Counted from the stretch's first letter, positions 1 through 6,687 are shown. The stretch is 31,403 nt of DNA from JBKEDC01 sp047972995 (GCA_047972995.1 JBKEBD010000030.1:1-31403), one strand, 5' to 3'. Notes: a model not told the origin generated them from the letters alone. Program-made: numbers and translations.

Positions 1-319
1 CTGTGCAATATAGTTTAAGCTTAACCTTAATAGGCACGCTATATGTCAAGCCCTGCTCTAGACATTCATCAACAGAGTAACGAGCTGGATCAACTTCATA
101 ATCAATATACTCAAGGACGAAGTTATTCCTATTATCTGTAATAGGGAAGTTTTCAACAAACACCATATGCAATCCCTCTAGCTTTCTTTCATCAGGAGTA
201 GTAGCCAATTGAAAGAAATCACGGAACGATATCAATTGGATCTCCAAAAAGTCGGGATAATCAAAAACCGTTTTGGTTGATGAAAAACTAACCCTCTTAT
301 TTTCAATATTAAACGACAT
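1..319 (-). CDS. rpoB: RNA polymerase beta subunit, N-terminal part (runs off left edge)
   Basis: Reading the minus strand from the ATG at 319-317 gives an open frame of 106 codons that continues past base 1. The protein starts MSFNIENKRVSFSSTK and continues with PDFLEIQLISFRDFF, the characteristic beginning of the bacterial RNA polymerase beta subunit, where a short basic segment leads into the conserved 'P-D-L-L-x-x-Q-x-x-S-F' motif. Beta forms one jaw of the catalytic core and carries the rifampicin pocket, which lies outside this window. The gene is the expected next gene after rplL in the rplKAJL-rpoBC cluster, and the 102-nt gap between them contains a hairpin followed by a short T run. 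Only the first tenth or less of a protein usually near 1,270 residues is visible. Confidence 0.95.
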   Translation of the reverse strand, partial: MSFNIENKRVSFSSTKTVFDYPDFLEIQLISFRDFFQLATTPDERKLEGLHMVFVENFPITDNRNNFVLEYIDYEVDPARYSVDECLEQGLTYSVPIKVKLKLYCT

Positions 320-358
320 GTATGAACAAGTTAATTGAACACGAAATACCTAATACGC

Positions 359-391
359 AAAAAGGCTTAGAACCCCCAACGAGGGTTCTAA
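359..391 (-). terminator. Hairpin with T5 tail between rplL and rpoB (probable partial terminator/attenuator)
   Basis: On the minus strand, TTAGAACCC (391-383) pairs perfectly with GGGTTCTAA (375-367) across a 7-nt loop and is followed by GCC and five Ts. Because rpoB starts just beyond, it is more likely a leaky attenuator that makes ribosomal protein transcripts more abundant than rpoBC transcripts, as known at the same place in E. coli. Strength is inferred, not measured. Confidence 0.7.
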
Positions 392-421
392 ACCATCAAG
401 ACCTTTTGCAAGGCCAGTAAA

Positions 422-793
422 TTATTTTACTTCAACTTCAGCTCCTGCTTCAGTTAATTGAGTTTTCAAAGCTTCAGCTTCATCTTTAGAAACTTTCTCT
501 TTGATTGTTTTAGGAGCACCATCTACGATGTCTTTAGCCTCTTTAAGACCTAAACCAGTCAATTCTTTTACTAGTTTTACAACACCAAGTTTAGAACCTC
601 CTGCTGATTTCAAGATTACATCGAACTCTGTTTGCTCAGCTGGAGCTGCTGCTTCAGCTGGAGCTGCTGCTACTGCTACTGCTGCAGCTGCTGGCTCAAT
701 ACCATACTCTGATTTTAATACTTCAGCTAGTTCGTTTACTTCTTTTACAGTTAAGTTTACTAACTGTTCTGCTAGTGCTTTTACGTCTGCCAT
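422..793 (-). CDS. rplL: 50S ribosomal protein L7/L12
   Basis: This 123-residue protein is the multi-copy stalk protein of the large ribosomal subunit, which recruits and stimulates the translational GTPases. It shows the usual three parts: an N-terminal helical dimerisation domain (about residues 1-32), a flexible Ala/Pro-rich hinge (about 34-53, AAAAVAVAAAPAEAAAPAE), and a C-terminal globular domain with the conserved FDVILKSAG and KLGVVKLVKELTGLGLKEAKDIVD segments. Length matches the family. It lies 36 nt downstream of rplJ, whose product anchors L7/L12 dimers on the ribosome, and is followed by a hairpin before rpoB. The repetitive Ala codons of the hinge create a long shadow frame on the other strand that is not a gene. 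Confidence 0.98.
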   Translation of the reverse strand: MADVKALAEQLVNLTVKEVNELAEVLKSEYGIEPAAAAVAVAAAPAEAAAPAEQTEFDVILKSAGGSKLGVVKLVKELTGLGLKEAKDIVDGAPKTIKEKVSKDEAEALKTQLTEAGAEVEVK

Positions 794-829
794 TTCTTTA
801 ATTTTTATGCGAAATTTTGATAATAATAA

Positions 830-1351
830 TTACTTTTTTGATAAAGTCTCAAGAACTCCATGAATTGTGTTGCCACCCGATTGCAATTGACCCAATACAG
901 TTTTGATAGGTGATTGTAGCAATCCAATAACATCTCCAATAAGTTCGTTCTTCGACTTGATATGTGTCAATACATCTAGCTGATTAGCTCCAACATAAAT
1001 TGACTCTTCAACATAAGCTCCTTTAAGTACAGGTTTTCCCTTTCCTTTTTCTTTAGCAAATGCTTTAATCAATTTTGCAGGCTCATTACCAACCTCACAA
1101 AGCATGATCGATGTATTCCCTTTTAATACTTCGTAAAGCTCCTCAGCATTCTTTTCTGAGTTTTCAATCGCTTTACGTACCATCGTGTTCTTAGCAACAA
1201 CCAATTTTATGTTTTTTTGATAACATAGGCGTCTAAGAGCAGTCGTATTTTCAGCATCTAAGTCTGCAACATCAGCCAAATAAAAATGGCTGTAAGAATT
1301 GATTTCTTGAGTCAGACTATCTATGATAGCTTCTTTTTCAGATCTTTTCAT
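830..1351 (-). CDS. rplJ: 50S ribosomal protein L10
   Basis: The 173-residue product is the base of the ribosomal stalk. It binds 23S rRNA through its N-terminal domain (about residues 1-130, with RRLCYQKNIKLVVAKNTMVRKAI and the KGNTSIMLCEVGNEPAK strand) and L7/L12 dimers through its C-terminal helix. It lies 18 nt after rplA and 36 nt before rplL. In E. coli the L10-L12 complex represses its own mRNA through a structured leader before rplJ. Here the rplA-rplJ gap is too short to hold such a leader, so any autoregulation of that type would have to act inside the rplA coding region or be absent. Length and sequence are typical for Bacteroidota. Confidence 0.97.
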   Translation of the reverse strand: MKRSEKEAIIDSLTQEINSYSHFYLADVADLDAENTTALRRLCYQKNIKLVVAKNTMVRKAIENSEKNAEELYEVLKGNTSIMLCEVGNEPAKLIKAFAKEKGKGKPVLKGAYVEESIYVGANQLDVLTHIKSKNELIGDVIGLLQSPIKTVLGQLQSGGNTIHGVLETLSKK

Positions 1352-1369
1352 TTTTCAATTCTATTTTAA

Positions 1370-2062
1370 TTAATCAACAGACTTTGGATCGATTTGAACA
1401 CCAGGACTCATTGTGCTTGACAATGAAATACTTTTTACATAAGTACCTTTTGCAGCCGTTGGTTTCAATTTCATAATCGTACTTATAAATTCACGAGCAT
1501 TTTCAACAATTTGCTCTGGTCCAAAAGAAACCTTACCAATTGAGGTATGCACAATACCGAATTTATCAACTTTGAAATCAATCTTTCCTGACTTAACTTC
1601 TGTAACAGCTTTCGCTACGTCCATAGTTACAGTTCCACTTTTAGGGTTTGGCATCAAACCACGAGGACCCAATACGCGTCCTAGAGGTCCAATCTTACCC
1701 ATGATTGGTGGTTGTGTAATCATAACGTCGAAATCAGTCCATCCACCTTTGATTTTGTTAATCAAATCATCAAGGCCAACATAATCTGCTCCTGCTTCTC
1801 TTGCTTCTGCTTCCTTATCTGGAGTAACAAGTGCAACAACGCGCACTTCTTTACCTGTTCCATGCGGAAGTGAAACAACACCGCGCACCATTTGATTTGC
1901 TTTTCTTGGATCAACTCCTAGTCGAACATCAATGTCAACTGAAGCATCAAATTTTGTAAAAGTAATTTCTTTTACCAAATTAGCAGCCTCCGACAAAGAA
2001 TACTTCTTACCTAGCTCGATTTTCTCCAATGCAAGCTTTTTGTTTTTAGTCAACTTTCCCAT
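1370..2062 (-). CDS. rplA: 50S ribosomal protein L1
   Basis: The 230-residue protein forms the L1 stalk beside the E site, which moves deacylated tRNA out of the ribosome. Recognisable landmarks are the N-terminal KLTKNKKLALEKI, the DVRLGVDPRKANQMVRG strand, the central GPRGLMPNPKSGTVT loop that is a hallmark of L1, and the C-terminal KGTYVKSISLSSTMSPGV. Length matches the usual 228-235. It lies between rplK (20-nt gap) and rplJ, in the conserved order. L1 is a translational repressor of the rplK-rplA mRNA in many bacteria; I did not identify a clear L1-binding mimic upstream of rplK. Confidence 0.98.
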   Translation of the reverse strand: MGKLTKNKKLALEKIELGKKYSLSEAANLVKEITFTKFDASVDIDVRLGVDPRKANQMVRGVVSLPHGTGKEVRVVALVTPDKEAEAREAGADYVGLDDLINKIKGGWTDFDVMITQPPIMGKIGPLGRVLGPRGLMPNPKSGTVTMDVAKAVTEVKSGKIDFKVDKFGIVHTSIGKVSFGPEQIVENAREFISTIMKLKPTAAKGTYVKSISLSSTMSPGVQIDPKSVD

Positions 2063-2082
2063 TTCTGTAATTGTTTTTAGAT

Positions 2083-2526
2083 TTAGTTACTTTCTGGGAA
2101 ATCACCATCTACAGTAATACCCATACTTCTGGCAGTACCAGCAACCATTCTCATTGCCGCTTCCGCAGTAAATGCGTTCATATCGGCAATCTTAGAATCT
2201 GCAATTGCTCTTACCTGATCCCATGTAATCTTTGCCACTTTCTTAACGTGTGGTTCTGCTGAACCAGATTTAAGTTTTGTAGCCTCTAACAACTGTACAG
2301 CAACAGGAGGTTGTTTAATAATAAAATCAAACGATTTGTCTGCATACACAGTAATGATAACGGGGAGCACTTTACCAGCTAGATCTTGCGTTCTACCGTT
2401 AAACTGCTTGCAAAATTGCATAATGTTTACCCCTTTGGCACCTAATGCTGGTCCTACTGGTGGTGAAGGGTTTGCTGCACCCCCCTTAATTTGTAATTTA
2501 ATTAATCCAGCAACTTCTTTAGCCAT
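2083..2526 (-). CDS. rplK: 50S ribosomal protein L11
   Basis: This 147-residue protein is part of the GTPase-associated centre and binds the 23S rRNA target of thiostrepton. The N-terminal domain (about residues 1-70) carries the signature PSPPVGPALGAKGVNIMQFC with the proline-rich linker, and the C-terminal RNA-binding domain has the conserved KITWDQVRAIADSKIADMNA and GTARSMGI segments. Length is standard. It is separated by 18 nt from nusG and 20 nt from rplA, so one transcript is likely. Confidence 0.98.
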   Translation of the reverse strand: MAKEVAGLIKLQIKGGAANPSPPVGPALGAKGVNIMQFCKQFNGRTQDLAGKVLPVIITVYADKSFDFIIKQPPVAVQLLEATKLKSGSAEPHVKKVAKITWDQVRAIADSKIADMNAFTAEAAMRMVAGTARSMGITVDGDFPESN

Positions 2527-2544
2527 AACTTAAAAAATTTAATT

Positions 2545-3093
2545 TTACTCCTTTTCTACTTGCATATAGCTAAGTTCCAATGGAGCTTTACGTCCAAAAA
2601 TTTTAACCATCACTTTTAACTTCTTCTTCTCCTCATTGATCTCCTCAATGATTCCTGTCGAACCGCTAAAAGGACCGTCAGTAACTTTCACAGTCTCATT
2701 CACAACAAAAGGAATACTAACCTCTGCCAACTCGTCAGCCTTTTCATCAACCCTTCCTAAAAAGCGATTAATTTCAGACTTTCTCATCGGCACCGGATCG
2801 CCACCTTTGGTGTCACCTAAGAATCCAATCACATTGGTTGTGTTCGTAAGTATGTGTGGAATCTCACCAACTAGAGCAGCCTCAATCAAAATATATCCTG
2901 GAAGAAAATTACGCTCTTTTGCTATTTTCTTACCATTCCTTATTTGAAAAACCTTTTCTGTAGGAATAAGTACCTGTGCTACATACTCCTGAAGTCCAGC
3001 ACTACTAATTTCACTCTCGATAAGCTCTTTTGTCTTCTTTTCTTTCCCTCCGATGACCTTCAAGACATACCATCGCGTAACTTGTTCGCTCAT
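2545..3093 (-). CDS. nusG: Transcription termination/antitermination factor NusG
   Basis: The 182-residue protein binds elongating RNA polymerase and couples it to the ribosome and to Rho. The NGN domain covers roughly residues 5-115 (RWYVLKVIGGKEKKTKELIE, FLPGYILIEAAL) and a KOW domain lies at about 127-180 (VKVTDGPFSGSTGIIEEINEEK and the closing strand). Length is normal, without the long domain insertion seen in some NusG proteins. It follows secE with an 18-nt gap, as in most bacteria. Position and sequence leave little doubt; the paralogous UpxY-type antiterminators of Bacteroidales are found at polysaccharide loci rather than here. Confidence 0.97.
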   Translation of the reverse strand: MSEQVTRWYVLKVIGGKEKKTKELIESEISSAGLQEYVAQVLIPTEKVFQIRNGKKIAKERNFLPGYILIEAALVGEIPHILTNTTNVIGFLGDTKGGDPVPMRKSEINRFLGRVDEKADELAEVSIPFVVNETVKVTDGPFSGSTGIIEEINEEKKKLKVMVKIFGRKAPLELSYMQVEKE

Positions 3094-3111
3094 TCTGATA
3101 CCTCAATTGTA

Positions 3112-3303
3112 TTAATAAAATAAATTGTACACTTGCTTCATGATGTACTCGAAAGATATATCCATCATGAAAACTACTAGTGCTATAATAAAGGAAGCAA
3201 CCATCACAATAACTGCACTACTTTGCAACTCTTTCCAAGTCGGCCAACTCACCTTGTGGACTAACTCATTATATGCCTCTTGAAAATATTCTCCTGGTTT
3301 CAT
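3112..3303 (-). CDS. secE: Preprotein translocase subunit SecE
   Basis: SecE is the small membrane subunit that clamps the SecY channel. The start is set at the ATG at 3303-3301, giving 63 residues that begin MKPGEYFQEAYNELVHKVSWPTWKEL. The amphipathic segment with the conserved V-x-W-P-T/S-x-x-E motif (about residues 17-24) is followed by one transmembrane helix (about 27-48). The reading frame can be extended 15 codons upstream, but that extension reads through a tRNA-like remnant and has no counterpart in the family, so I reject it. The gene is followed directly by nusG, the normal partner. Confidence 0.95.
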   Translation of the reverse strand: MKPGEYFQEAYNELVHKVSWPTWKELQSSAVIVMVASFIIALVVFMMDISFEYIMKQVYNLFY

Positions 3304-3324
3304 TTGTTTATCTATTATGATTAG

Positions 3325-3372
3325 AGATGAAGCAGGAATTGAACCCACAATGCTCCCATACGAGTTTCATCT
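3325..3372 (-). pseudogene. tRNA-like remnant between tuf and secE (candidate decayed tRNA-Trp)
   Basis: On the minus strand this 48-nt stretch has a perfect 7-bp acceptor-like stem (AGATGAA at 3372-3366 with TTCATCT at 3331-3325) and, just inside the 3' half, a T-arm-like hairpin GTGGG-TTCAATT-CCTGC with a 7-nt loop. Only 17 nt separate the 5' acceptor strand from the T arm, where a normal tRNA needs about 41 nt for the D and anticodon arms, so no functional tRNA can form. In many Bacteroidota a tRNA-Trp gene occupies exactly this place. An internal deletion of that gene is the simplest explanation, but the isotype cannot be read because the anticodon arm is gone. Confidence 0.55.
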
Positions 3373-3404
3373 AAAAAGGTCCCGAGCCAAGTTCGACTCG
3401 GGAC
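3373..3404 (-). terminator. Intrinsic terminator after tuf
   Basis: Minus strand GTCCCGAG (3404-3397) pairs with CTCGGGAC (3386-3379), an 8-bp GC-rich stem with a 10-nt loop, followed at once by CTTTTTAG. It lies 26 nt past the tuf stop codon and would separate tuf from secE-nusG-rpl, at least partly. Confidence 0.8.
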
Positions 3405-3429
3405 ATCTTATCTTTATTTCTTAGAAATA

Positions 3430-4617
3430 TTATGCAAGGATTTCAGTTACCTGACCAGCACCTACTGTACGTCCACCTTCGCGGATAGCGAAACGAAGAC
3501 CAATGTTCAATGCTACTGGGTAAATCAACTCAACGTTGATTGTTACGTTATCGCCTGGCATTACCATTTCACGTCCTTCTTCCAAAGTAATCTCACCTGT
3601 TACGTCAAGCGTACGCAAGTAGAATTGTGGACGATATTTGTTGTGGAATGGTGTGTGACGACCACCTTCTTCTTTTTTCAATACGTAAACCTCAGCTTTG
3701 AATTTTGTGTGAGGTGTAATTGAACCTGGTTTCGCCAAAATCATACCACGTTTGATATCTTTTTTGTCAACACCGCGAAGCAATAAACCTACGTTATCAC
3801 CTGCTTGTCCATCATCCAAAATCTTACGGAACATTTCAACCCCAGTACATACAGTTTTTCTTCCTTCTGCACCTAAACCAATGATTTGCATTTCATCACC
3901 AGTGTGGATTTTACCTGTTTCGATACGACCTGTTGCTACTGTTCCACGTCCTGTAATTGAGAAAACGTCTTCAACTGGCATCAAGAATGGTTTATCGATA
4001 TCACGTGGAGGAAGTGGAATCCATGTATCACATGCATCCATCAATTCCATAACTTTATCTTCCCATTGTGCTTCACCGTTCAATGCACCAAGTGCAGAAC
4101 CCATGATTACTGGAGTCTCATCACCGTCGAAGTTGTAGAAAGAAAGCAATTCACGCACTTCCATTTCAACTAGCTCAAGCATTTCTTGATCATCAACAGC
4201 ATCAACTTTGTTCAAGAAAACAACCAAACGAGGAACGTTTACCTGACGAGCAAGCAAGATGTGCTCACGAGTTTGAGGCATAGGACCATCAGTTGCAGCA
4301 CAAACAAGGATAGCACCGTCCATTTGGGCAGCACCAGTTACCATATTTTTCACGTAATCCGCGTGACCTGGACAGTCAACGTGTGCATAGTGACTAGTAG
4401 CTGTTTGGTACTCAACGTGTGCAGTGTTAATAGTAATACCGCGTTCTTTTTCCTCTGGAGCAGAGTCAATAGATGCGAAGTCTTTTTTCTCAGAAAGACC
4501 TTTTGCTGCCAATACAGTTGTAATTGCTGCAGTAAGAGTAGTCTTACCGTGGTCAACGTGACCAATCGTACCGATGTTTACGTGATCTTTATCACGGACA
4601 AATTGTGCTTTTGCCAT
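3430..4617 (-). CDS. tuf: Elongation factor Tu
   Basis: EF-Tu delivers aminoacyl-tRNA to the ribosomal A site. The 395-residue protein starts MAKAQFVRDKDHVNIGTIG; the ATG at 4617-4615 is preferred over the TTG two codons upstream because family members start with this MAK. The G domain shows GHVDHGKT (about 19-26), the switch I RGITINTAHVEY, DCPGHADYV (about 80-88), NKVD (about 135-138) and GSAL. Domains II and III follow with FLMPVEDVFSITGRGTV and the closing IREGGRTVGAGQV. The gene lies 39 nt downstream of tRNA-Thr(GGU), the tRNA-tuf arrangement found in many bacteria, and ends at a strong terminator. Codon choice is uniform, as expected for one of the most highly expressed genes. Confidence 0.99.
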   Translation of the reverse strand: MAKAQFVRDKDHVNIGTIGHVDHGKTTLTAAITTVLAAKGLSEKKDFASIDSAPEEKERGITINTAHVEYQTATSHYAHVDCPGHADYVKNMVTGAAQMDGAILVCAATDGPMPQTREHILLARQVNVPRLVVFLNKVDAVDDQEMLELVEMEVRELLSFYNFDGDETPVIMGSALGALNGEAQWEDKVMELMDACDTWIPLPPRDIDKPFLMPVEDVFSITGRGTVATGRIETGKIHTGDEMQIIGLGAEGRKTVCTGVEMFRKILDDGQAGDNVGLLLRGVDKKDIKRGMILAKPGSITPHTKFKAEVYVLKKEEGGRHTPFHNKYRPQFYLRTLDVTGEITLEEGREMVMPGDNVTINVELIYPVALNIGLRFAIREGGRTVGAGQVTEILA

Positions 4618-4656
4618 AATCAAAAATTTTTTAAGTATTTATATATTTCTAAATTG

Positions 4657-4728
4657 AGCCGAAGATGAGAATTGAACTCACGACCTCAGCCTTACCAAGG
4701 ATGCGCTCTACCCCTGAGCTACCCCGGC
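4657..4728 (-). tRNA. tRNA-Thr (anticodon GGU)
   Basis: A 72-nt cloverleaf on the minus strand: acceptor GCCGGGG/CTTCGGC with two G-U pairs, D arm GCTC-AGGGGTA-GAGC, anticodon stem CATCC/GGCTG around loop TTGGTAA, T arm GTGAG-TTCAATT-CTCAT and discriminator U. The anticodon is GGT in DNA. The middle pair of the anticodon stem is a U-C mismatch. No CCA is encoded. It is the last tRNA before tuf. Confidence 0.95.
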
Positions 4729-4830
4729 AAACCACAGAATAAAGCCTTTTCAAAATTTACTTTATTCAAACTTAGTCTTTTTCATTGCTAAAACCTAGCA
4801 ACTTGTTCAAACGATTTCATTTTTTCTTTG

Positions 4831-4913
4831 TGGGCAGAGCAGGATTCGAACCTACGAAGACGAAAGTCAGCGGAGTTACAGTCCGCCCCAGTTGGCCACT
4901 TTGGTATCTGCCC
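4831..4913 (-). tRNA. tRNA-Tyr (anticodon GUA)
   Basis: An 83-nt class II tRNA on the minus strand: acceptor GGGCAGA/TCTGCCC, anticodon arm GCGGA-CTGTAAC-TCCGC with anticodon GTA, a long variable arm as expected for bacterial tRNA-Tyr, T arm with GTTCGAATC, and discriminator A. No CCA is encoded. The 102-nt spacer to the next tRNA is unusually long and carries no tRNA. Confidence 0.96.
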
Positions 4914-4958
4914 GAAAAGTTTGAACTTTTCTAAACCTTTTAATCTTTAAAAGAACTG

Positions 4959-5032
4959 AGCCGAATGACAGATTCGAACTGTCGACCCCGAGATTACAAA
5001 TCACGTGCTCTGGCCAACTGAGCTAATTCGGC
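4959..5032 (-). tRNA. tRNA-Thr (anticodon UGU)
   Basis: A 74-nt cloverleaf on the minus strand: acceptor GCCGAAT/ATTCGGC, D arm GCTC-AGTTGGCCA-GAGC, anticodon arm CGTGA-TTTGTAA-TCTCG giving anticodon TGT, T arm with GTTCGAATC and discriminator U. As in the other Thr tRNA of this cluster, the middle base pair of the anticodon stem is mismatched (U-U). It is the first tRNA of the operon, directly after a promoter-like site. Confidence 0.96.
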
Positions 5033-5038
5033 GAACAA

Positions 5039-5113
5039 TTGCGCACTCATTCAGTATTTTACCCTCCGACTCCAAATGAAGCTAGTGGGCTTTTCTACTG
5101 TTTGAGTGCGCAA
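5039..5113. repeat. Long interrupted inverted repeat at the start of the tRNA-tuf operon
   Basis: TTGCGCACTCA (5039-5049) is perfectly complementary to TGAGTGCGCAA (5103-5113), and inside it CAGTA (5052-5056) pairs with TACTG (5096-5100) after a symmetric 2-nt internal loop. Together this is a 16-bp stem closing a 39-nt loop. It sits between hpf and the first tRNA, and its outer end overlaps the -7 element of a promoter-like site. A transcript reading through from hpf would contain the entire hairpin; a transcript starting at the local promoter would lack most of the 5' arm. Confidence 0.7.
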
Positions 5114-5141
5114 ATGTATTAATTTTTTTTCTTCGCACAAA
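5111..5141 (-). promoter_or_regulatory. Bacteroidota-type promoter for the tRNA-tuf operon
   Basis: On the minus strand TTTG (5141-5138) is followed after exactly 19 nt by TACATTTG (5118-5111), an exact match to the TTTG / TAnnTTTG sigma-ABfrA consensus. Transcription would start around 5104, about 70 nt before tRNA-Thr(UGU). Confidence 0.75.
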
Positions 5142-5162
5142 AAAGTGCAGACTTTTTTCGAA

Positions 5163-5465
5163 TTATTTTGCTTGAGCTTTTTCCTTTAGCTTCTTCAACT
5201 GGCGTCGCAAAGCCTCTACGGTCAAATCGATTGCCTCCTCAAAACTATCCGCGTGTTTTTTTGCAAATAAATAATCTGAATGGGGTATTGATAATTTTAT
5301 TTCTACTACTTTGTTGTCCGCCACTTCTGGTTTATCTACTTTAAAGACAACCTCTGCTGAAATAATACCTTCAAAGAAAGTGCCTAATTTAGTTACTTTT
5401 TTTGTTGCAAAGTCAACCAATTTTTGGTCGGCTGCAAAACGAATCGCATTAACGCTAACTTTCAT
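5163..5465 (-). CDS. hpf: Ribosome hibernation promoting factor, short form
   Basis: The 100-residue protein belongs to the HPF/YfiA (ribosomal subunit interface) family, which binds the decoding region of idle 30S subunits and promotes inactive ribosome dimers or protects 70S ribosomes. It has the expected beta-alpha-beta-beta-beta-alpha pattern: MKVSVNAIRFAADQKL, the EIKLSIPHSDYLFAKKHADSFEEAID segment, and a C-terminal lysine-rich helix (QLKKLKEKAQAK). It is the short form, without the C-terminal dimerisation domain of long HPF. The gene lies 21 nt after xerC and is probably co-transcribed with rpsU and xerC. No clear intrinsic terminator follows it. Confidence 0.93.
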   Translation of the reverse strand: MKVSVNAIRFAADQKLVDFATKKVTKLGTFFEGIISAEVVFKVDKPEVADNKVVEIKLSIPHSDYLFAKKHADSFEEAIDLTVEALRRQLKKLKEKAQAK

Positions 5466-5486
5466 AATGTAAGTCCTCCATCTTTA

Positions 5487-6371
5487 TCACCCTCGCGGGT
5501 GGGCTTGTTTATATAATTTTTGCAACCGCTCTGTTGTGGTGTGGGTATACACCTGAGTGGCCGCAAGACTACTATGTCCCAACAATGCTTTAACATCATT
5601 CAAATCGGCCCCGTTATTCATCATATGCGTAGCATAACTATGACGAAGTACGTGTGGACTTCTTTGTTCTAATGTTGTTACCAAAGATAAGTATTTATTT
5701 ACAATATTGTACACCATTTTTCGATAAGATTTTTTCCCTGTCACACTTAACAGAAAAAACGAAGCGGCAGAACTAAACTCCTGCTCCCTCATCATCAAAT
5801 ACTTATCAATAGCCTGATTTAAAATTGGAGGATATGGAATTACGCGCATTTTTTTCCCTTTTCCCATTACTCGGATCAGATTCTCAGCCTGACGGATGTC
5901 TCCATCCTTCAAACCTACAATTTCCGACACGCGCATCCCTACATCATAGAGCATCGAAATAACCATAAAATCACGCACTCCCTCAAAGTCATTCGGAAAA
6001 TATCCATCAACCAACAAATGGTTCATGGCATCTACATCGACAAATCGGGGCAAACTCTTTTTAAGTTTGGGCAAGGGAATATTATCGGTAGGTGCTTGTG
6101 CTATAACTTTACATTGTCGCATATAGCGATAAAAAGACTTCAACGAACTCACCTTTCGGTGAACCGATCGTGGTTCATAATCATTCGACATTAAATAAAC
6201 CACCCACGAACGCACTTGATTGCGTGTAGCAGCTACCAAAACAAAACCCTCGATCGATTCAAGCATAAATTGCTCAAATTGATCGAGGTCTTTCTCGTAG
6301 GCCAATATTGTATGATCTGAACTATGACGTTCAAATCGCAAATATTTAAAAAATGATTCCTTATGCGTCAT
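5487..6371 (-). CDS. xerC: Tyrosine recombinase, XerC/XerD type
   Basis: This 294-residue protein is a site-specific tyrosine recombinase; Xer proteins resolve chromosome dimers at dif during division. An N-terminal SAM-like core-binding domain (about 1-95) precedes the catalytic domain. The catalytic set is complete: Arg147 in DVGMRVSEI, Lys in GKGKK (171-174), His240 and Arg243 in HVLRHSYATH, His266 in LLGHSS and the nucleophile Tyr275 in TQVYTH. Length fits Xer proteins (about 290-300) rather than phage integrases. The gene sits between rpsU (42-nt gap) and hpf (21-nt gap), a housekeeping setting that supports a Xer function. XerC versus XerD cannot be decided from this sequence alone. Confidence 0.9.
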   Translation of the reverse strand: MTHKESFFKYLRFERHSSDHTILAYEKDLDQFEQFMLESIEGFVLVAATRNQVRSWVVYLMSNDYEPRSVHRKVSSLKSFYRYMRQCKVIAQAPTDNIPLPKLKKSLPRFVDVDAMNHLLVDGYFPNDFEGVRDFMVISMLYDVGMRVSEIVGLKDGDIRQAENLIRVMGKGKKMRVIPYPPILNQAIDKYLMMREQEFSSAASFFLLSVTGKKSYRKMVYNIVNKYLSLVTTLEQRSPHVLRHSYATHMMNNGADLNDVKALLGHSSLAATQVYTHTTTERLQKLYKQAHPRG

Positions 6372-6413
6372 TATAATTTCGAATAAAACGCCAAACAGAG
6401 AATCTCGCCCTTG

Positions 6414-6605
6414 TTAGTCGTCTTGACGTTGCATTTGCTCAACGTAAACAGCTTTTTGGATTTGTTTTCTTCTAACTACAGAAGGTTTTACAAACTCTTG
6501 GCGTGAACGCAAATCTTTAACAACACCAGTTTTTTCAAATTTTCTTTTGAATCTCTTAAGAGCTCTCTCGATGTTTTCGCCCTCTTTTACAGGAATAACG
6601 ATCAT
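6414..6605 (-). CDS. rpsU: 30S ribosomal protein S21
   Basis: This 63-residue basic protein starts MIVIPVKEGENIERALKRFKRK and continues with the conserved helical segments of S21 (VVKDLRSRQEFVKPS, VVRRKQIQKAVY). S21 lies at the 30S platform near the anti-Shine-Dalgarno end of 16S rRNA; in Bacteroidota this region is involved in hiding the anti-SD, which fits the lack of SD sequences in this window. Length matches the phylum. The gene has its own well-formed promoter and begins the rpsU-xerC-hpf unit. Confidence 0.97.
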   Translation of the reverse strand: MIVIPVKEGENIERALKRFKRKFEKTGVVKDLRSRQEFVKPSVVRRKQIQKAVYVEQMQRQDD

Positions 6606-6656
6606 TTTCTATGTATTTTTAATTATTTCTATTTAGAATCGAGCGACAAAAGTAGG

Positions 6657-6687
6657 AAATACATTCCACTTAGCAAACCGTTATTGA
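6657..6687 (-). promoter_or_regulatory. rpsU: Bacteroidota-type promoter for rpsU-xerC-hpf
   Basis: Minus-strand TTTG (6687-6684), 19 nt spacer, then TACTTTTG (6664-6657): both boxes match TTTG / TAnnTTTG exactly with the same spacing as the tRNA operon promoter. The start would be near 6650, leaving a 5' leader of about 45 nt before rpsU. Confidence 0.8.

Noticed and set aside
501..863. 120-codon plus-strand frame opposite rplL
   Set aside because: It is the mirror of the Ala-rich hinge codons of L7/L12 and has low-complexity Ala/Ser/Thr content with no family features.
3112..3348. Longer SecE start giving 78 residues
   Set aside because: The extra 15 residues are read through the tRNA-like remnant and have no counterpart in SecE; the ATG at 3303 fits the family.
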